Positions 32,311-44,556 are shown, counted from the first letter of the stretch. The stretch: DNA of 64,000 nucleotides from Eublepharis macularius (GCF_028583425.1 NC_072800.1:11111001-11175000); one strand, 5' to 3'. Notes: generated from the letters alone by a model not told the origin. Numbers and translations are program-made.

Positions 32311-32899
32311 CATATAATAAGACATATAATAAAATACCAAGAGTATAAATATAAAGTTGGACTATGCCCCTTAAATAACTCTGTACAGGCCTTGTTTTGC
32401 TAAACCATGATATATTATTTCTACTGTACATTTGCAGATTATGTTGGCAAAAAGAAAACTGCTGGCTTTATTTAAAATGAAGCAGTGGAATGAATGGTAA
32501 AAAAAAAATTTCTTGTAGATACAAATATTGCATGCACATATCCTAAGTGTCACAAATCCAAAATAAATGTAGTCAATCTGATTGGGCAAAGTCCCTAAAG
32601 GATTTCAATGCTAGAGAGTTCCCAAGACTTATTTCTTCAGCAAATTTGACCCTCATTTTATTGGCACCTCCACTGCCGGTGCCCTTAATCCCCCCATCCA
32701 CTTCTTATGCATAAATCCCCAGGGACTTCCCCATCTGTCTTGTTGTCTAGGTCCTGTAGATTAACTGTAGGTCCTATAGAACTAGGATCCATGATAAGCT
32801 CAATATGGGACTTAGATTTTTAAAATGTTATCTACAAGCTTCGATTAAAGTTATAGACTTTTATTGACCTTCTCAGTGCAGAAAACCTGTTGAGCTATC

Positions 32900-33295
32900 A
32901 GGAACTTCAGGTTTCCCCACCACTAGGGGTACCATTCCCCTACCCAGGGTGGGGGGGGTCCCCTGCTCCCACCCTCCCCCTGCCCCCACTTACTTGGCCA
33001 GTGGGGGGGGCACACTCCCAGGGGTGCAGAACACTCTCGCGCCCACAGAGGCCCGATTTGGGCCGAATTGCACCATGCAGCGAGCTGATTCAGCCCCTTG
33101 GTGAGCATGGGAGTGCCCCAGGCTGCCCTTTGACCCACACGATGATGTCACTTCCTGGAAGTGACATCATTGTGCAAACTGGGACTGTGCATGCACTGTG
33201 CATGCATGCGAAAAACAAACACATGAACGCAGCAAGGTAAGTGCCAGGCTCCCAATCTTCCACCAGGGGAGTCAGGGGACCTGGTGGCAACCATG
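32900..33295. repeat. GC-rich region, possible transposon
   Basis: CAGGTTTCCCCACCACTAGG at the left and inverse-like CACCAGGGGAGTCAGGGGAC with CTGGTGGCAACC at the right. A perfect 26-bp palindrome lies at 33145-33170 (centre CCTGGAAGTGACATCA side). Class uncertain. Confidence 0.4.
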
Positions 33296-33429
33296 CCCAC
33301 CACACAGTTTAGATACCACGGATCGAGATCAATCCTCTTTTCCCCACATCACTCCTTCTCCATACTGCAGTGTATGTATTTGCCATAGAACCGGGTCTTC
33401 ATTTACAAAACAGTTAAGGGAGGGCTTAC

Positions 33430-33608
33430 ACGTCAACTTCACAAAGGTAGCAGCGCTGGTTTTCAATCACATGCTTGCATTTGCTTCGATCAAAAATTGG
33501 CATGGGTTTGTCGTAATTTTTCCTGGCCAATACGTTTTGATCTGCTGGATCGATCGTGACCGCAACCAGATGAGTAATCAAGTGATGTGTAAAAAGTAGG
33601 CCAATCAC
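33430..33608 (-). CDS. ZDHHC11: ZDHHC11 exon 2 (TM2 and first part of cysteine-rich domain)
   Basis: Residues 75-133 plus two bases of codon 134. The exon starts with the end of the second membrane helix, followed by the short conserved IDPAD motif that DHHC enzymes carry after TM2 (usually DPG; here Ala replaces Gly, as in my recollection of ZDHHC11). It then contains FDRSK and the first Cys pair of the zinc-binding domain, CYLCEVD. The acceptor is ctaatgcag and the donor gtaagc. Entry phase 0 matches the previous exon and exit phase 2 matches the next. The intron to the exon at 28805 holds two hAT insertions and an L1 tail. Frame, phase and motif agreement make this secure. Confidence 0.93.
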
Positions 33609-33611
33609 CTG

Positions 33612-35680
33612 CATTAGAACAAAGTTAAAGAAAACTACACAAGAGGTTGGGGCCTTCATACACATTCTGCATTCTCAGTTCCTGCCTCCCCCCCGCCCCT
33701 ATAGCTATAAATGATGAACATGAGGTTTAATAAACAACCTTTGGGGACTCTGCAATGCTGAGAGTGATGGGAAGAGATTTTAGGACATGGCAGAATCCTT
33801 GTATGCTACAAATGTGATATATGCTCTGAAGATAGCCTGTGTATTTTCCCTAGTCAGCTTGTCTTTTCCTTGTATACGCCAATGTATAGTTTCATGTGCC
33901 TATAACATGCTTTCGCTATTACCAAGGCAGCTATTGACAACACATGCACACACACTGGGTCACTTATCATTGTCATTATAGATACTCCGCCGAATGACGG
34001 CAAATTGGACTGGAAAATCAGTGGCTCAAATCCAGGTTTGGTCTCCGGTATCAAAGCAGAACATTTCACTCCCATAAATAAAAGACCTCTCCAATGGCTT
34101 GAACAAAAATGTTTCGCGAGTTGTCTAGATTCCCCTTTGGGCAATTAACAGCCTTTAAGAACCTATCAGACTACGAGAAGTCTGCCCCAAGAGCTCTGCA
34201 ACATTCCAGAAGCAACACATCTAAAATGCTTCCTTTGAGGCTAATAAAAAGCAGTTAACAGTGCAACAATGCACAGTTATTCCAATCTAAACATCTCTTC
34301 CTTTGAAGATGGGGGGGGATAAAGATGTTGCTCGCCATTTTGTTTTGGTGCTTAGGGGGTGGTGCACCTTTGTTAAAAAAAATTGCATGGCAGCACGACA
34401 TATTGAAACAGTGGTGACCCCCCAACCAGCTGTTCAAGATGCCTCAGGAGTATAGCATAGTCTCCTGTATCAAAAATCCCAGGGTCAACCAGGATGTATT
34501 CCTTTCAACGAGCTTCAGCATAGATCATGCAGCAGGATAGGTTGGCATGCAGTCATCTTCAAACCGAGCCAACACTCTACCCGCTGAACCAGCTGGCTGT
34601 CACACAGAAGTCTCCAAGTACCTTTGAACAGGACATGATTTTTTATTCTAAAAGCAGTTGTCGTTTTCCATTTCGGCCTCAAGGATTTATTATTTTTAAA
34701 AAACTGTTTTCCAGTAGACACTTATGCGGGGTCTAAGGGCCAGAAACTGTCCAGCTGCCACCCTTATTTTAACACATGACCTAACTTGACAATTATCTTC
34801 TCACTTCAAGCAGCAGTTTATCATTGCGGATGGGAACAATGTAGGATGCCATTAATACTTCCTAGCAACAATCTTGTGTTTAGTACATAAATAGTGAATC
34901 AATTACAGGGCTCGGGATGGTTTCCTTTTCATAACGTTGGTGGCCTTTGTGACCTGGTGCTTCATCCTGTACAGAGCCAGGAAGAAACAAAATGTTTCAA
35001 CACCCAATCAGATGTGAGAGTTATGGTTTTAAAGCTTTTAAAGAAAAGTGACTGGAGAAAGCAGCTAACGGCCTAAACTGTATTATATGCTGCTGCCAAG
35101 CAAGTTCCAATGGTGAATGTTTTAAAATATTCCTGAATTATCAAAATAAAATATATTTTATAATGGGGAAATATGTTTCGGTACTTAGCCAGTCAGCTTT
35201 TCTGCAAATAAGGATTCTTCTCATCTATTTCATAGGCCATACTGAGGGGAGGGTATAAACACGGGTCACTAAAGTATGAGCTTGCATGAATGAATTTCCC
35301 TCCATCGTCAATGTATCTATTTCTGTCCCGTGCCACAGAGGATATGATTGATAGAGCTGCAAAATGGAGCTAGGAACAGACCAGGAGGATTTCTTTACTA
35401 ACCTAAAGAAAGTCCCAGGGCTGCTGAAAAATATGAAATCTTTAAAAAACAAATCAGGGGAAAACTCTCCAAAATAACAGAAACAACAACGGTAGATGTA
35501 AGACAAGAATGCCCATGGAACTCTCAGTGGCTGTTGGGGGTTGCTAGGCAACCATAACAATATTGCCAAACCTTCTTGGTTTCTGTAAAGCAAAACTATG
35601 GGGGGATCAGGAGTTGACTGGGAGGCCAAAAGAGCCTGAGAAGAAGTGCCTCACCCCTCCCTTCCCCCCTGATGGAGAAG
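33612..35680. other. ZDHHC11 intron 1, no further feature
   Basis: Largely AT-rich, no repeat family or exon recognised. Confidence 0.4.
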
Positions 35681-35682
35681 GA

Positions 35683-35858
35683 TACGAACACATATGCAGC
35701 TGCCTTATGCTGGTACTCATCCTGGCAGTGGCTCTCCAGGGTCTCAGGCAGAGGTCTTTCACACCATGTACAGCCTGGTCCTTTTCACTGGAGATGCCAG
35801 GGATTGAACCTGGGAACACCTTCAAGCGAAGCAGAGGCCCTTCCACTGAGCCCCACTT
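35683..35858 (-). repeat. tRNA-derived SINE
   Basis: On the minus strand: GGGGCTCAGTGGAAGGGCCT (A box) and AGGTTCAATCCCTGGCATCT (B box), about 40 bp apart, then the body CCAGTGAAAAGGACCAGGCT to CTGAGACCCTGGAGAGCCAC. The promoter resembles a tRNA with a GGTTCAATCCC T-arm. Confidence 0.78.
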
Positions 35859-36622
35859 GTGACTACTGGAAACCTGCTACTCACACATCTCTGCTTGGCC
35901 CGCAGGCAGTGGCCACTGCACAACTCAACCCAGCCTGGTCCAGCCCAGTGCCACCCACCACACAACCGGCTTGGGCCACCATGAAGGCCAGCTCTCCGCC
36001 AGCTGCCAAACTGCCCAACCATACTCTTCCTGGGGAAGGATAGAAAGATGAAGACATGGGGGTGGGGAGGAGAGAGGGGTGGACTGGCTCGTGGGTAGGT
36101 GGGAATGAACGAAGCTTGGTGGTAGCAGCCATCACTCCACTTGGCAAAACTCTGCTCTGGCACCTACTGTACAACTTGGCCAGACTTTTCCTGGGCACAG
36201 GCTGCCAGGGGAGAAAGGAAGGAAAACTGAAGATGAGCGGGCAGAGAAAGGTAGGTTGGCTGGTAGGAAGGAGAGAAGGAGGAAAGAGGAGAAGGTATGA
36301 AGGTTGCCAGGGAAGGGAAAGAGGAAGTAGAAGGGGCGGAAAACTTAGATGCCTCTGCAAGTCCTTAATGGCCCCCCACTTAAACTATACATATTCCCAA
36401 CATAAGAGCTACATTCACACGTCACCTGTGTACACTCCCGAACACCAATTGTTTGCCATGTTCACACGTGGCCTGCCCTCTTCCCCTCACCTGCAGAGCA
36501 CAACTGAAATATTCCTGGCCTGTAAAACAAACTGGAGCTCACTGCCTCCCTCACTGCATCATGGCTTGTGGCAAGGAAAGGGGCTTCAAATTGCCCAGGA
36601 GCCTGCATTTGGGTGTTATGGC

Positions 36623-37345
36623 TAGAGATGGGCACAAACAGCAATACGAACAAAAAACCCCTCCACACACAAACAGCCCACTCTGCTGTTCACGAACAAG
36701 CAGTTCATGAGGCCCCATTCTAAATGAACAGGTGGTCGTTGCAAGCCTCGTTCGCTGCTGTTCCTCAAGCCAGACAGTCTGGCACCTGCAATCCCCTTGG
36801 CAATTTAGGCAGGGATTGTCTGAACTCTGTTTGAACTGCTGTTGCCCTGGAAACCCCAATCTAAGCCCAATTTAGCTTGATAGGCAGGTCTTCCTTTCAA
36901 GTGTGGAGCTCCAAATTTGTTACAACAAGGGAGCAAAGAGCAGGGGGGAGGGGGGGCTCCCAGCTCTGACTTTGCAGACAGTAGAGAGGGAGAGAGACAG
37001 TTGCTGTTGGCATTTTGATAGAGTGCATTGCAGCTTGAAATTTCTTCGTGTGTATAGGGATCTCCCCCTTCAAGTTCCAGGGCTGCTGCCAGGCTCTGGG
37101 CCAAGCTATTATTTATTATTGGTACCTTTCCTGGTGCCTGTTCAGGTAAGGTTTCTGGGAGTGGTGTGGTAGGGATCTTGACTTGGATGATGGTGAAGGA
37201 GAGCCTGCTGGTCCCCATGAACAGCCAACCACGAACATGTCCATGAACAGGGCCTTGTTCGTGCTTGTTCGTGAGTCCCTGTTCATGGATGGCAATGAAA
37301 AACGAACATCATGTTTGTTTGTTTTTCTGTTTGTGCCCATCTCTA
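36623..37345. mobile_element. hAT element, TAGAGATGGGCA family, long form
   Basis: 723 bp, ends TAGAGATGGGCACAAACA and inverse TGTTTGTGCCCATCTCTA, perfect 8-bp duplication GTTATGGC. Confidence 0.94.
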
Positions 37346-37601
37346 GTTATGGCAAAGTGAAGGTTTATTGAAGGCTTCCCACACCAGGAAAGCTTCAGTG
37401 GCACTCTGCACAGAGCTCACCTGACTGCTCAACCCGAGTTTTAACATTAGTTCAGCATATATACAATTATATATAAACACACATATATGACGTGACCCAG
37501 CCAGAGCTAATCAGTTCTAAATCCCCTCAATTTCAAAATCTCTCTGATTGAAACCAATGGGACTGGAAACAGCTGAAATTTGGGAAGATCGTGTACAAAT
37601 C

Positions 37602-37814
37602 TAGGGCTGCCATCCTCCAGGTGGGTCCATCTCCTGGAATTACAACTGATCTCTAGACTATAGAGATCAGTTCCCCTGTAGAAAATTGCAGCTTTGCAGG
37701 GTGGACTCTGCGGCATTGTGCCCTTCTGAGGTCCCTCCCCTCCCCAAATCCTGCCCTCCCCAGGCTCCCTCCCCAAATTTTCAGGAATTTCCCAACCCAG
37801 ATTTGGCAACCCTA
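37602..37814. mobile_element. hAT element, TAGGGTTGCCA family
   Basis: Ends TAGGGCTGCCATCCTCC and TTTGGCAACCCTA; internal AATTACAACTGATCTCTAGA. Lies between ZDHHC11 exon 1 and exon 2. Confidence 0.8.
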
Positions 37815-37925
37815 CTCAGTCCTCACACCCAAATTAGGACGAGCGAGAATAAAGGGACTGCTGGCTGGTCCGTTCCGACTCTCCTTGCCACGTAAGCAGA
37901 TCCAGCGCAGGTCTGGAAAGGATAC

Positions 37926-38147
37926 AGTGTAGGCCACGTGCTTCCACCCATATGGGAGAAGAGGGACGTAGATGCCGAAGCCCACAATGGCCAGGTAGGC
38001 ATACAGCCCCAGGGTGACCAGCTGGAAGGAGTGGAGAGGCAGAGACCAGCCGTTCACACGGGAGTGTAGGGGGGCCAGGATGAGGTCGGCGTGCCTGTTG
38101 AGCTGCTCCGGCCCCGTCCGCCGCAACTTCTTGTCATAGCAGGACAT
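37926..38147 (-). CDS. ZDHHC11: ZDHHC11 exon with probable start codon (palmitoyltransferase)
   Basis: ZDHHC11 belongs to the DHHC family of membrane S-acyltransferases, which attach palmitate to cysteines of other proteins. This exon encodes residues 1-74. The segment SRVNGWSLPLHSFQ and the following hydrophobic stretch (about residues 44-63) match what I recall of the N-terminus and first membrane segment of vertebrate ZDHHC11. The exon opens with ATG directly after a good acceptor (pyrimidine tract then cag), so the 5' UTR probably ends at that junction. An in-frame start in an earlier exon cannot be excluded. The donor is gtatcc after GCC TAC ACT, phase 0, and it joins cleanly to the exon at 33608. 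No 5' UTR exon or promoter was located between here and 43 kb. The gene runs leftwards and is the next recognised gene downstream of BRD9 in the same orientation. Confidence 0.9.
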
Positions 38148-38950
38148 CTGCAAGACAGAACCCCCAACGCCTTCCTTGAAAAATGGGCACTGCCCTCATC
38201 AGACCTATACAGCCCCACGTGCAGCACGTGGCAGGGGATGGGGAACCGAGAAACAGCCCCGCCACCTCACCCATTCACAAAGGTCCTGAAGGGACGTGGC
38301 GCTGCTTTGCTGTCCGGCCTGCCCCTGCACAAACAAACACACAAAGTTGACTTAGCTTTGTTGCTAATGCACAGAACTCATCACATTTATCAAGCCTACA
38401 AACATCCAGGGAATGGAAGTCTTTCAGTCCTTGCAAGTGTGTGTGTGTGTTTGTGTGTGAGAAAGAGAGGTGGGGGGGAAAGGGTTATATCATACAAGGG
38501 GCTTACAAGGCCTATGCAGGCCAAGTGCTTTAAAGGGAGTGTCCTGAGGTAAAGAGAGACAGCTTCTCAGAAGGGCTGTCAGTATTTCCTTCCAAGCAAT
38601 GATTTGCTTTAAACTGTCCTGGAGAATTCCTGCTTTACTTAATGATAACAGCAACAGAATGCTGCAGGACTGTTGATAGTACAAGTTGGAGCCTGGAAGT
38701 GAACCCAAGCCTTGCTGTTAGAGACACAGAACCACGATAATTCACTTACATATTACTCAAAAATAGTGCCTGAGTGTTCTCAAAGAGTTTCACATACAGA
38801 GAGCCTTATAAATACCCAATAATGTAGGTCAATGTTATTCTTACAAGGTGAGGAATAAGAAACCCCCCAAGATCTCCCTCTCGGGGTTGGAGAATGCCTC
38901 TTTCCCAAATTCCTGCATTTCTTTCACCTTTAACTAGCTCCCAATGGGTG
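38148..38950. other. Upstream of ZDHHC11 start exon; (GT)n at 38437-38460
   Basis: No CpG island or recognisable core promoter. The transcription start is probably further upstream, with a leader intron ending at 38148. Confidence 0.35.
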
Positions 38951-38954
38951 GGAT

Positions 38955-39120
38955 GGATTGATTGAATTATTTATGTCATTTATAGTCCGCCTTTCTCACT
39001 GAGACTCAAGGTGGATTACACAGTGCGAGATTAGTACACTCAATATCAAGGACATTTCCATACAGTGTCAAGGACATTTCTATAAACAATACCATAGGGT
39101 AAATAAATACAAGTTTACAA
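38955..39120 (-). repeat. SINE/LINE tail, reversed
   Basis: TTATTTATGTCATTTATAGT then CCGCCTTTCTCACTGAGACT, the reversed common tail of reptile SINEs. Confidence 0.55.
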
Positions 39121-39495
39121 AGAAACAGCATTAGTGAGAATCCAATACAGAGCTGAAGAAATGTTGAAACAGCACATAATCAGTTCTAGGACTGACATTA
39201 GACAACATGAAGCATGAGTAGTACACAAGAGATAATATGTAAGGCAACGTAGTGGTGAAGTCTATGGCCCCTAACTCATTAGCAAAGTATCTGAGGCCCC
39301 CTCCCCACAATATAGCCTTCCTGAGTAAAAAGCCTTTTTGAATAATTCGGTTAAGAAAGCAACCAGTCAAAATCTGTTCCCCACACACTCCACTTGTTAA
39401 CTAATGTTCAGGCTCCTAACTGCCTAGGTCAGGGTACGCAAACCCCAGCGTGCTGATCAATGGCATGTCAAATTTGCTTGGCACATAGATAGGGT

Positions 39496-39741
39496 CAGGG
39501 CTTTTTTTCAGGGGGAACGGACTTCCGGAACCTCTTGAAAATGGTCACATGGCTGGTGGCCCCGCCCCGATCTCCAGACAAGAGGGGAGTTTAGATTGCC
39601 CTCCGCGCCGCATGGCGCGGAGGGCAATCTCAACTCCCCTCTGTCTGGAGATCAGGGGGCGGGGCCACCAGCCATGTGACCATTTTCTCCAAGGGCAACC
39701 CACTGAGTTCCAACACCTCTTTTCCCAGAAAAAAAGCCCTG
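39496..39741. mobile_element. hAT foldback MITE, CAGGGCTTTTTTTC family
   Basis: 246 bp, perfect 8-bp duplication GATAGGGT. Confidence 0.94.
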
Positions 39742-39817
39742 GATAGGGTTGCTAATCTCCAGGTGGGGCCAGGAGTTCTTCTGGAATCACAACTGATCTC
39801 CAGCATCAATGGGATCC

Positions 39818-40300
39818 CATTATGGTCCTCACTATTAGAAAAGACTTAATTCGAAGTTTATTGTCAGCAGCTAAATCATTAATAGCTTCCAATTGGAAAT
39901 CCCCCAAAATCCCCACAATTGAAAACTGGATGCTGAAAGTATGGGATCGCTATATTCAAGAGAAAATCTATGACAGCTTGTATCAATCACAACACTACCC
40001 AAAAGAAACTGTTTTCTTCTCTAAATGGTTCCCCTTTTTTGATTACTTAACATGCAATGATATTCATCCTCCCAGGCACCTTTCCTTTGCATCTTTAAAC
40101 TAAAAGAATCTGTTGTACAGTAATCACTAATGTTTCATCTGCTGTTAGATATTATAATCACGTTACACTGTCTCTTATCTTGTCGACTATAATAGTGTTA
40201 ATGTATGCTGATTCACAATATTGTATTTTATAGCAGCCTTGTATTTGTAATGTAAGGTTTATAAAATAAAAATTATATTTAAAAACAACAACAACAACAA
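39818..40300 (+). mobile_element. L1-type LINE 3' end
   Basis: The open segment reads IRKDLIRSLLSAAKSLIASN, then WKSPKIPTIENWMLKVWD, a classic L1 ORF2 C-terminus. The 3' UTR ends TTATAAAATAAAAATTATAT followed by (AAC)n. 5' truncated. Confidence 0.8.
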
Positions 40301-40309
40301 CAACAACTG

Positions 40310-41442
40310 ATCTCCAGCAGATCTCCCCAGCTTGCTTTCAGTGTGCCCAGCCAAGTACAGTCTTTCTCTCTCCCTTTCGTTTGTCAGCATACCGATCTCT
40401 TCACAGGCAGATGTTGCGTTGTCAAAAAGGCTGCCTGACCCTGGTCTGGGCTAGTTCTGGCTACTTCGCTGGTGCCACCACAATATCTGCAGCTCCACTT
40501 TCTGTTTCCACATTGCTGTGCTGCCTTTAAGCGTCTGTTTCCCCCAGACAGTGAAGGGTAGAGGAAGGCCAGCAAGGCGGATAGAGTGACACGGCCAAAT
40601 CCAAACATTTAGCACAGGTGCACACCACACATGGCAGCCTGAAATGTCATTGGAGGGCCCGGCTGCTCTCTGTGAGGGCCTGATGCAGGAACAGCGGAGC
40701 CCATTTGTTTCCACAGGGCTTACTCTGTCATATTTGCTTCCAAGAATACATCTCCAGGGCTTTCTCATCCGAACTTAAGCCTGTCATGGTGTTGCTGGAA
40801 CTTCTCACCACTCAAGGAAATGGAAAGGAAAGAACGAGATATTTATCTTAAGAGCTGCTGACCAATGTGTTAGAAGTCAAGCACGAATCATTCAGGCCTG
40901 CTAAGCATTGACACCATGGAGGTTTTACTTTAGAGAAAACCTGCACTGGATCATGCTGCATGAAAGAACAACGTAAAAAAAGAGGGGTCACCCAGGGTCG
41001 AAAAGGGAAGGTAGGAGAGGATTGTTTAAATCCTTCACAATTTCATTTTCACCTCCTCTTTTTGTAGCTTCTAACACAGAAAGGAGGTAGAAATGAGCAT
41101 TTATATATGAACACAAACAGTCCATGAAAAGAACAATGGGTTTTTCCATTATAAATTCAATTTGAAAACATTTTAAACAGTAATAAAAAAGGGACATTTT
41201 TCATCCTCGTACTTTTTCATTCAGCTCTTTCTTACTTCTTGCTACAAGGCTCCCCCTCCTGTATTTCCAATCTGAAACAAATTCTTGTGAATAATTTCTA
41301 TCCTCTTGAAATATCTGCATTCTTGCTTACAAATTCCTCCACATGTAAAGAATTGTTTGTATTGATAATAACCCGTAGCCTTAACCAGGAAACCAGTTAT
41401 TATTTTGACTTGCAGTTTTGAAAAAGAGGACAGGAGCAGGAG
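40310..41442. other. No gene recognised
   Basis: The open frames at 40384-40768 have no splice logic or family match. Nothing else supported. Confidence 0.35.
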
Positions 41443-41719
41443 CAGGGCTTTTTTTTCAGCAGGAACGCGTTGGAACGGAGTTCCGGCACCTCTTAAAAAT
41501 GGTCACATGGCTGGTGGCCCCGCCCCCTGATCTCCAGACAGAGCGAATCTAAACTCCCCTCTGTCTGGAGATCAGGGGGCGGGGCCACCAGCCATGTGAC
41601 CATTTTTGCCGAGGGTGATTTAAACTTTTAAAAATTCTCCCCTTGTTCCAGCTGACCCAAAGTGACGTCATTGTGCAGTCTTGAGTTCCACCACCTCTTT
41701 CCCCAGAAAAAAAGCCCTG
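41443..41719. mobile_element. hAT foldback MITE, CAGGGCTTTTTTTC family
   Basis: 277 bp, perfect 8-bp duplication AGCAGGAG. Confidence 0.94.
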
Positions 41720-42132
41720 AGCAGGAGTAACAAATTCCTTTTCAGAATCCAGCCATGTGGTCAGTGCCATTTTCACCTGAGCATCTGCAGGAGCAGCAAG
41801 TCAGCAGGTCCAGCAGGTAAGTGCGGATGCGCAGGGTTGGCACCACCCCTGTGAGTCTCCCCCAGGTGGCACAGGTCCATGCGACGATCAAAGGAGCCAA
41901 GCTGGGCCGGCCTTGGCTAGGACATGGAAGGGGCCCCGCTACGCAGTCCAGGGTTGCAGATGCAGGCAACAGCACACCACCTTGGTCAGCCTTCTCAAGG
42001 TGGCACAGGCTCATGTGACTGCCTCACAGGTGCAGGCGGTTTTTTTCCTTTTATCTTTTGCAGGATGGCACCAAATTCTAGTTCCTGGAGCAAGGCGGCT
42101 GCCACCACCACCCATCAGGGACTGATGACGAG

Positions 42133-42361
42133 GGGCGCAGAGGGCAATCTAAACTCCCCTCTGTCTGGAGATCAGGGGGCAGGGCCACCGGCCATGTGAC
42201 CATTTTCGCTGAGGGTGATTTAAACTTTAAAACACTCCCCCCTTGTTCCAGCTGACCCAAAGTGACATCATTGTGCGGTCCTGAGTTCCACCACTGAGTT
42301 CCACCACCTCTTTTCCCAGAAAAAAAGCCCTGAGCAGGAGTAACAAACTCCTTTTCAGAAT
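42133..42361. repeat. Duplicated right half of the neighbouring MITE plus flank
   Basis: The MITE right arm (to 42332), then AGCAGGAGTAACAAACTCCT and TTTCAGAATCT. This repeats 41548-41750, including non-transposon flank, so it is a local segmental duplication, not an independent insertion. Confidence 0.85.
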
Positions 42362-43010
42362 CTAACCTAACCAAACGTTATTGAAAGCTTTGTCTTTAAC
42401 CTCCCTACTTCCTTTCCTCCCTTGCCTTTCCATCCATCCCGAAGGCCAGCATTTAATTACATCAATGCCCTGTTGAACTGAAGACATGAGGGTTCTTATT
42501 ACTGACTGAGAGCTACCATTCAATTACAATTCACCAAAAAACTCTGGGGAGATTTCTAAAGTGGCGCTCTCCTCTTTACATAATGGCATTAGAGCATTCA
42601 GCAAAAGCACACCCATTTAGCCTCAGGGAATGAAGGTTTTCTTAAGAGAGGGTTCCTTGCAGAGAATGCTAGTCGAGCTCTTAGAACCTACCGTTACATT
42701 ATTCTCTGGTCAAACGCAGATGAAATTATGGACAGCTCCCCCTATGCACAAAAGCTTCTAGATGCAAGTTACTGCTCTAGAAAAAAATGCAAATCTGGGA
42801 AATCTGCTCATAGATCGAACAACGGCTTGTGTGAATTGCAACATCTTCCGAAGATTTCTTGCATTCAGTGTGCATAGTCAAGGTTTAAGAAAGATGCTTT
42901 CCTGCCCAACCTCCCTCATGAAGTTAAGAAGTCCTTCTTGGGTAACCTGTCCCAACCAGAGTTCCTATTTTGCCTCCTCTTCAGTGCCGTGGTTCACTAG
43001 AGGTGAGTTT

Positions 43011-43041
<31 letters not shown>

Positions 43042-43096
43042 AGGGGGGGGTAAAGAAAACACAAACCTCCTTCTAACCCCTTAGCTGTCCCTCATA

Positions 43097-43278
43097 GGGC
43101 CAAGCTACAAGTGACGAATGACACTTGAACGGCAAGTGAACAGACTCACGTGTATTCCTCCCTGTTCGCGTAGTGATCGAGTGGAATGCAAAGGGAGCGC
43201 AAGTGAACAGGGAGGAATACACGTGAGTCCGTTCACTTGCCATTCAAGTGTCATTCGTCACTTGTAGCTTGGCCCTCA
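43097..43278. mobile_element. Foldback MITE, AGGGCCAAGCTACAAGTGA family
   Basis: 182 bp, arms pair from AGGGCCAAGCTACAAGTGAC to GTCACTTGTAGCTTGGCCCT-like end; centre GCGTAGTGATCGAGTGG. Confidence 0.82.
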
Positions 43279-43279
43279 C

Positions 43280-44185
43280 TTAGCTAGGTCTTAGTTTTCC
43301 TGCATGGTAAGTGGCTATGCATGTTGAAGAGGGTTGAAAGCAATCAAACTACATCCAGGATCTTTCAAAGAAAAGATCCTTAACAGCTAAGCATAAATCC
43401 TATAAATGGAAACATACGTATATGGGAATTAACTGCAGATTACTAGAAAGAAACCCAAAAGAGTGTAAGGAGGTAATCTTAACCTGATCAGTCTATTGCC
43501 TCAGCATTTCTGTCCTAGAATCACACAGAGGCTCTTCTCCAGCCACGGCACCGTCTTCAGTCTTTGCTCCTGCCCCCCACTTTGGTGGATATCAACAAAC
43601 CAGGCTGATAGTTTTAACCTTTTATCTCCAGTTTGGGAATGTGTGGATCCAATCAGACCTCTTCGAGTTTGTGTAAGTACTTCAAGCTCCTACTGACCAA
43701 TAATCCCAAAACTGCCATAAGGATTTTTTTAAATGATCCCCCATCTAGAAATTATTAACCATCCATCTTGGCTCTTGGATAGTTTTGGCCAAATAGCAGT
43801 TTGGGCTTCCCAGTCTGCCCTGTTTCCAGCTCATCTGACACCCTAAAACTGTCTTCCTCTCCCTCTCTGGAGTAACTGGAGAATTCCTCAAATTGCCCCT
43901 CATCTCACAAATAAGGCTGCAAGTTATTTCAAGACATATCAGGTTTGAAAAAGCACTTTACTTGAAAGCCACAACAATAAAATGGTTGAAAAATCATTTA
44001 CATTTGCAGGGCACGTGTGTCCAAAGTTTTTTGGAAAAAGAAATACTGCTTAGTGTTCCCTGTTGAGTGTTCAAACACTACGTGCACATTACCTCAACAA
44101 TTCTTACCACAAGCTGTATGATAGTCCAGAATTTCTGTCCCCATATTAATCCTTATGACAGAGGATCCATGCCACTAGCAGAGAT
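43280..44185. other. No gene recognised
   Basis: No supported exon or repeat. Confidence 0.35.
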
Positions 44186-44556
44186 TAGAGGCAGGCATGA
44201 ACCGAAATACGAACCAAAATTCATCACAAATCAGGCCGTTTCATGGTTCTTGAACCGGCGGTTCGTCAGAGCCCATTTCTGATGAACCGCCACGAACTTT
44301 AGGCTGGTTCATATTTTGGTTTGTCACTGCAGACATCCTGGTGCCGATCAATCAGTTTCCTAGGCCATGGGGGAGACGGGCTGTCTGCAGCCCTAGAAGT
44401 GACATTCTGCTACCCCGGAAGCAGCGTTTTCACAAACCAAACAAACCGGTTTGCGAACTGGGGAAAGTTCGTGAAAGTTTGTGGTTCGGGGTTCACGAAG
44501 CGCAGCAAAGCACAATCTGCTTGGTTCGGATTTTTCCCGGTTTGTGCCCACCTCTA
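44186..44556. mobile_element. hAT element, TAGAGATGGGCA family, short form
   Basis: 371 bp, ends TAGAGGCAGGCATGAACC and inverse GGTTTGTGCCCACCTCTA. Target duplication not recognisable, so probably an older copy. Confidence 0.85.

Noticed and set aside
32890-33310. Start or promoter CpG island for ZDHHC11
   Set aside because: It lies inside an intron of the gene and looks like a repeat, not a promoter.
35881-36625. Long opposing frames near a SINE
   Set aside because: Purine-rich on one strand, pyrimidine-rich on the other; the frame is open by composition, no family match.
36805-37218. 137-codon minus-strand frame
   Set aside because: Lies within a hAT element with perfect target duplication.
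40384-40768. Two open frames upstream of ZDHHC11 as a possible 5' exon
   Set aside because: No start context, splice match or similarity to the known N-terminus.
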